From positions 1 to 33,616 of the forward strand of contig SLCQ01000018.1 in assembly GCA_007125745.1 (NCBI GenBank): a DNA stretch of 33,616 nt, in the 5' to 3' direction. The first letter of the stretch is position 1, and every line of letters begins with the position of its first letter. Source of the DNA: Nitrincola sp. (lineage in GTDB: Bacteria > Pseudomonadota > Gammaproteobacteria > Pseudomonadales > Balneatricaceae). A model generated the notes under the pieces. It was not told where the DNA came from, did not search any database, and saw only the letters and a list, made by a program, of their open reading frames with translations. The position numbers and the translations under genes were made by a program. Positions 30,690 through 33,616 of the stretch are shown piece by piece.

Positions 30690-31130
30690 GTGTTCACTAA
30701 AATACTGGTTGCGGTTGATGGTTCTGAAGGTGCTTTAAAGGCATTAGAAAAAGCTGTGCAACTGCAAAAGCTAACACACGCTGAAATATATGTGCTTTGT
30801 GTGTTTAAACATCACAGCCTATTCGAAGCTTCGCTTTCGATGGTCAGACCCGATAGCGTACAGATACCCGATCAGGCCCTAAAGGAATACGCTACAGACG
30901 TGGTCAATCATGCCCGTGAGTATGCAAAAGAGTTAGGCGCTGAAAAGGTTCGTGCGTTTGTAAAAGGAGGAAGGCCCTCTAAAACCATTGTAAAATTTGC
31001 CAAATCTAAAGACGTAGATTTAATCGTTGTCGGTACGCGTGGCACTAACGGTGACGTAGAGGGATACTTTTTAGGAAGTGTCTCTCAACGTGTCGCCAGC
31101 CGTGCAAAATGCCCAACACTGGTTGTCTAA
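30690..31130 (+). CDS. teaD: Universal stress protein UspA family, TeaD-like
   Basis: GTG start after [29 protein letters not shown] and the ATP-binding motif [34 protein letters not shown]. Fourth gene of the TRAP operon. Confidence 0.87.
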   Translation: MFTKILVAVDGSEGALKALEKAVQLQKLTHAEIYVLCVFKHHSLFEASLSMVRPDSVQIPDQALKEYATDVVNHAREYAKELGAEKVRAFVKGGRPSKTIVKFAKSKDVDLIVVGTRGTNGDVEGYFLGSVSQRVASRAKCPTLVV

Positions 31131-31150
31131 CACAGCATGGCTCCGTATCG

Positions 31151-32296
31151 TTAAGCCGTTTGAACCAACGAAACGATTGAGGGTTTTATCGATGCGGAGC
31201 GCTTCGTATGCCATTGAACCAACTCTGGCTCAGTTTTTTCCTCTGAGAATAAGTGGCCTAACTCAGGGACCGCAAAGCAACGATCACCACGCATCGGTTG
31301 CCAAGCATTGTATTCCGAGTGACTAATACCTACCTCCCAGGGTTCTGGGCTACTCCAACCATCGGCTTCCAGTTCTATGCGAACTTCGGCACCAATTAAA
31401 CTCACCGCACTGACTTTCAATGGCAGATGAGCATGAGATACGGGCTGAGCCTGCAACTTTAATTCATGCGGACGGAAGTAACACTCCACCCCCTTAGCAT
31501 CAGTTTGATCTGCTACACTGATCCAGGCATTACCCTGAGAAAGGCGCCCTTTAGTTATGTCACCCTGGAGCACATTAATGTGTCCTAAAAAGCTAAGTAC
31601 AAACCGACTATCCGGCTGCGCATAAAGGGTTTGTGGGGTATCAACCTGTTCTATACGTCCTGCGCTCATCACCACCACCTGATCCGATAGCTCTAAGGCT
31701 TCTTCTTGGTCATGGGTCACAAACACACTGGTAAAATTCAATTCATCATGAAGGTTACGCAACCAACGACGCAAATCTTTTCTGACTTTGGCATCCAATG
31801 CACCAAAAGGCTCATCTAATAAGAGTACTTGGGGTTGCATCGCTAAGGCTCTGGCTAAAGCAACTCGTTGCTTTTGACCACCGGATAGTTGCGCCGGATA
31901 TCGATTTGCCAGATGTCCCAGTTGCACCATCTCCAGTAGTTCCTGCACACGCTTCTTAATCTCAGTCGCCGAGGGCCTTTGATGCTTGGGCATCACTTCC
32001 AGACCAAAAGCGATATTCGCAGCCACTGTCATGTGACGAAAAAGGGCGTAATGTTGAAACACAAAGCCAACACGACGATCACGCACGTGAACACGTGTCA
32101 CATCTTCACCATGAAACAGAATACGCCCGGTATCAGCTGTTTCTAAGCCCGCAATGATACGTAATAATGTCGTTTTGCCTGAACCAGAAGGACCCAACAA
32201 CCCAACTAACTGCCCGTCAGGGATCTCTAATGAGAGTGGTTCCAGCGCTTGAAATTTCCCGAAACGCTTACTCACCTTTTCAACACGAATACTCAT
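31151..32296 (-). CDS. cysA: Sulfate/thiosulfate ABC transporter ATP-binding protein
   Basis: Walker [64 protein letters not shown]-terminal [18 protein letters not shown]. Confidence 0.95.
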   Translation of the reverse strand: MSIRVEKVSKRFGKFQALEPLSLEIPDGQLVGLLGPSGSGKTTLLRIIAGLETADTGRILFHGEDVTRVHVRDRRVGFVFQHYALFRHMTVAANIAFGLEVMPKHQRPSATEIKKRVQELLEMVQLGHLANRYPAQLSGGQKQRVALARALAMQPQVLLLDEPFGALDAKVRKDLRRWLRNLHDELNFTSVFVTHDQEEALELSDQVVVMSAGRIEQVDTPQTLYAQPDSRFVLSFLGHINVLQGDITKGRLSQGNAWISVADQTDAKGVECYFRPHELKLQAQPVSHAHLPLKVSAVSLIGAEVRIELEADGWSSPEPWEVGISHSEYNAWQPMRGDRCFAVPELGHLFSEEKTEPELVQWHTKRSASIKPSIVSLVQTA

Positions 32297-33150
32297 ACTT
32301 CCTCCTCATTCAGCGCAAGTTGCTGACGAGCCTGACGCCATTCAACAAAAGACTTTACTAACAACGTGAGCAATGCGATACCGGCCAACAATGAAGCACT
32401 GGTAAACGCTCCAACCACGTTATAGTCTTGATATAAAAGTTCCACATGCAAGGGTAAGGTATTAGTTTCACCCCTTATATTTCCTGAAACTACCGACACC
32501 GCACCAAACTCACCCACGGCTCTGGCGTTGGTTAATACCACACCGTACAGCAGTGCCCACTGAATATTTGGCAAGGTCACGCGACGAAACAGCTGCCAAC
32601 CTCGTGCACCCAAGGTAACACCTGCCTCTTCTTCCTCTTTACCTTGCTGCTGCATCAAAGGGATCAATTCACGTGCGACAAAGGGACAGGTAACAAACAC
32701 CGTGACCAGCAGAATACCGGGCCATGAAAACATCAGTTGTACGTCATGATCCATCAACCAACTGCCTATCCACCCATTCGAGCCATAGAGCAACAGATAG
32801 AGTAATCCGGCCACAACGGGCGATACCGCAAACGGGATATCGATCAAAGTGATTAACAATTTACGACCCGGAAATTCAAACCGAGTCACCAGCCAAGCGA
32901 GAAAAACACCAAATACTAAATTAATTGGAACCGTTAACGCCGCCACAAACAGGGTTAAGCCAATAGCATGAAGGGTAAAACGATCCGTGACATTGGCAAT
33001 ATAACTTTCAAGGCCACCCGAAAAGGCATGAGCAAAAATCGCAACTAAAGGAATAACCAGTAATAATGCAACCAAGGACAAAGCTAAAGCGATTAAGCTC
33101 CACTTAACCCATGGCTGATCACCGATACGAAGATGAGCTGTAGTTCGCAT
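32293..33150 (-). CDS. cysW: Sulfate ABC transporter permease subunit CysW
   Basis: [72 protein letters not shown]. 4-nt overlap with cysA. Confidence 0.95.
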   Translation of the reverse strand: MRTTAHLRIGDQPWVKWSLIALALSLVALLLVIPLVAIFAHAFSGGLESYIANVTDRFTLHAIGLTLFVAALTVPINLVFGVFLAWLVTRFEFPGRKLLITLIDIPFAVSPVVAGLLYLLLYGSNGWIGSWLMDHDVQLMFSWPGILLVTVFVTCPFVARELIPLMQQQGKEEEEAGVTLGARGWQLFRRVTLPNIQWALLYGVVLTNARAVGEFGAVSVVSGNIRGETNTLPLHVELLYQDYNVVGAFTSASLLAGIALLTLLVKSFVEWRQARQQLALNEEEV

Positions 33151-33169
33151 AGTGTTACCTTAACTCCAG

Positions 33170-33616
33170 TTATCGGCCATGTATCCGGCGCAGATAGAAC
33201 GCTTGCCAGATATTTATTAAAAACAGTAAAACCAGCGACGCCATCAACACAACTGATGCAATCGCACTGGCCGCGGCATAATCAAATTCTTGTAGGCGAA
33301 CAAAAATCATTAAACTGGTAATTTCGCTGATGTAAGGCATATTGCCCGCTATAAAGATGACCGCACCGAACTCACCCAAGCTTCGTGTAAAGGACAAAGC
33401 AACGCCAGTTAACAGCGCTGGCCAAAGACTGGGAAAAATCACCCGTCTAAAAACCGTTAAATCTGACCCGCCCATGCTAATGGCAGCTTCTTCATCCTCG
33501 ACGGCTAAGTCTTCTAATACTGGTTGAACCGTTCTCACCACAAAGGGAAGACTGGTAAAGGACATCGCCACAATGATCCCCAGCGGCGTAAAGGCGACCT
33601 TAACGCCAGCTTCTGC
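33170..33616 (-). CDS. cysT: Sulfate ABC transporter permease subunit CysT/CysU (partial, runs off window)
   Basis: PFVVRTVQPVLEDLAVEDEEAAISMGGSDLTVFRRVIFPSLWPALLTGVALSFTRSLGEFGAVIFIAGN. The frame stays open to the window edge (AEAGVKVAFTPLGIIVAMSFT...), so the gene's 5' end lies outside. Confidence 0.93.
   Translation of the reverse strand, partial: AEAGVKVAFTPLGIIVAMSFTSLPFVVRTVQPVLEDLAVEDEEAAISMGGSDLTVFRRVIFPSLWPALLTGVALSFTRSLGEFGAVIFIAGNMPYISEITSLMIFVRLQEFDYAAASAIASVVLMASLVLLFLINIWQAFYLRRIHGR

Noticed and set aside
1-33616. Mobile elements, CRISPR arrays, tRNA/rRNA genes, defence islands
   Set aside because: No transposase/integrase-like ORFs, no regularly spaced repeats, no tRNA cloverleaf or rRNA sequence recognised; intergenic space is short throughout.

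Overview
The window is a gammaproteobacterial chromosome segment, probably from a marine or halophilic Oceanospirillales-like organism (inferred from gene content and protein resemblance). It is mostly core metabolism. From left to right: acnB with a rho-independent terminator; a DUF2185-like gene and a small membrane protein; a long minus-strand block leuC-leuD-leuB-asd-usg-fimV-truA-trpF-trpB-trpA-accD-folC-dedD-cvpA-purF-metZ-dusC; a LysR-family regulator divergent from leuC; a class III PHA synthase pair phaE-phaC facing phaR and a DUF6489-like gene; an MFS transporter; a TRAP transporter operon plus UspA that I recognise as teaABCD-like (ectoine uptake); and cysA-cysW-cysT(partial) of the sulfate ABC transporter. 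I see no mobile elements, CRISPR arrays, tRNAs or rRNAs. The best candidates for undescribed biology are non-coding: (1) the teaA 5' leader, which has two sets of mutually exclusive base pairings, one able to mask the Shine-Dalgarno; (2) a perfect 15-bp hairpin between teaA and teaB; (3) a 15-bp LysR-type palindrome centred near -65 of a predicted leuC promoter. The phaR/DUF6489 pairing beside phaEC is also worth testing. I found no clear novel defence or mobile system here.
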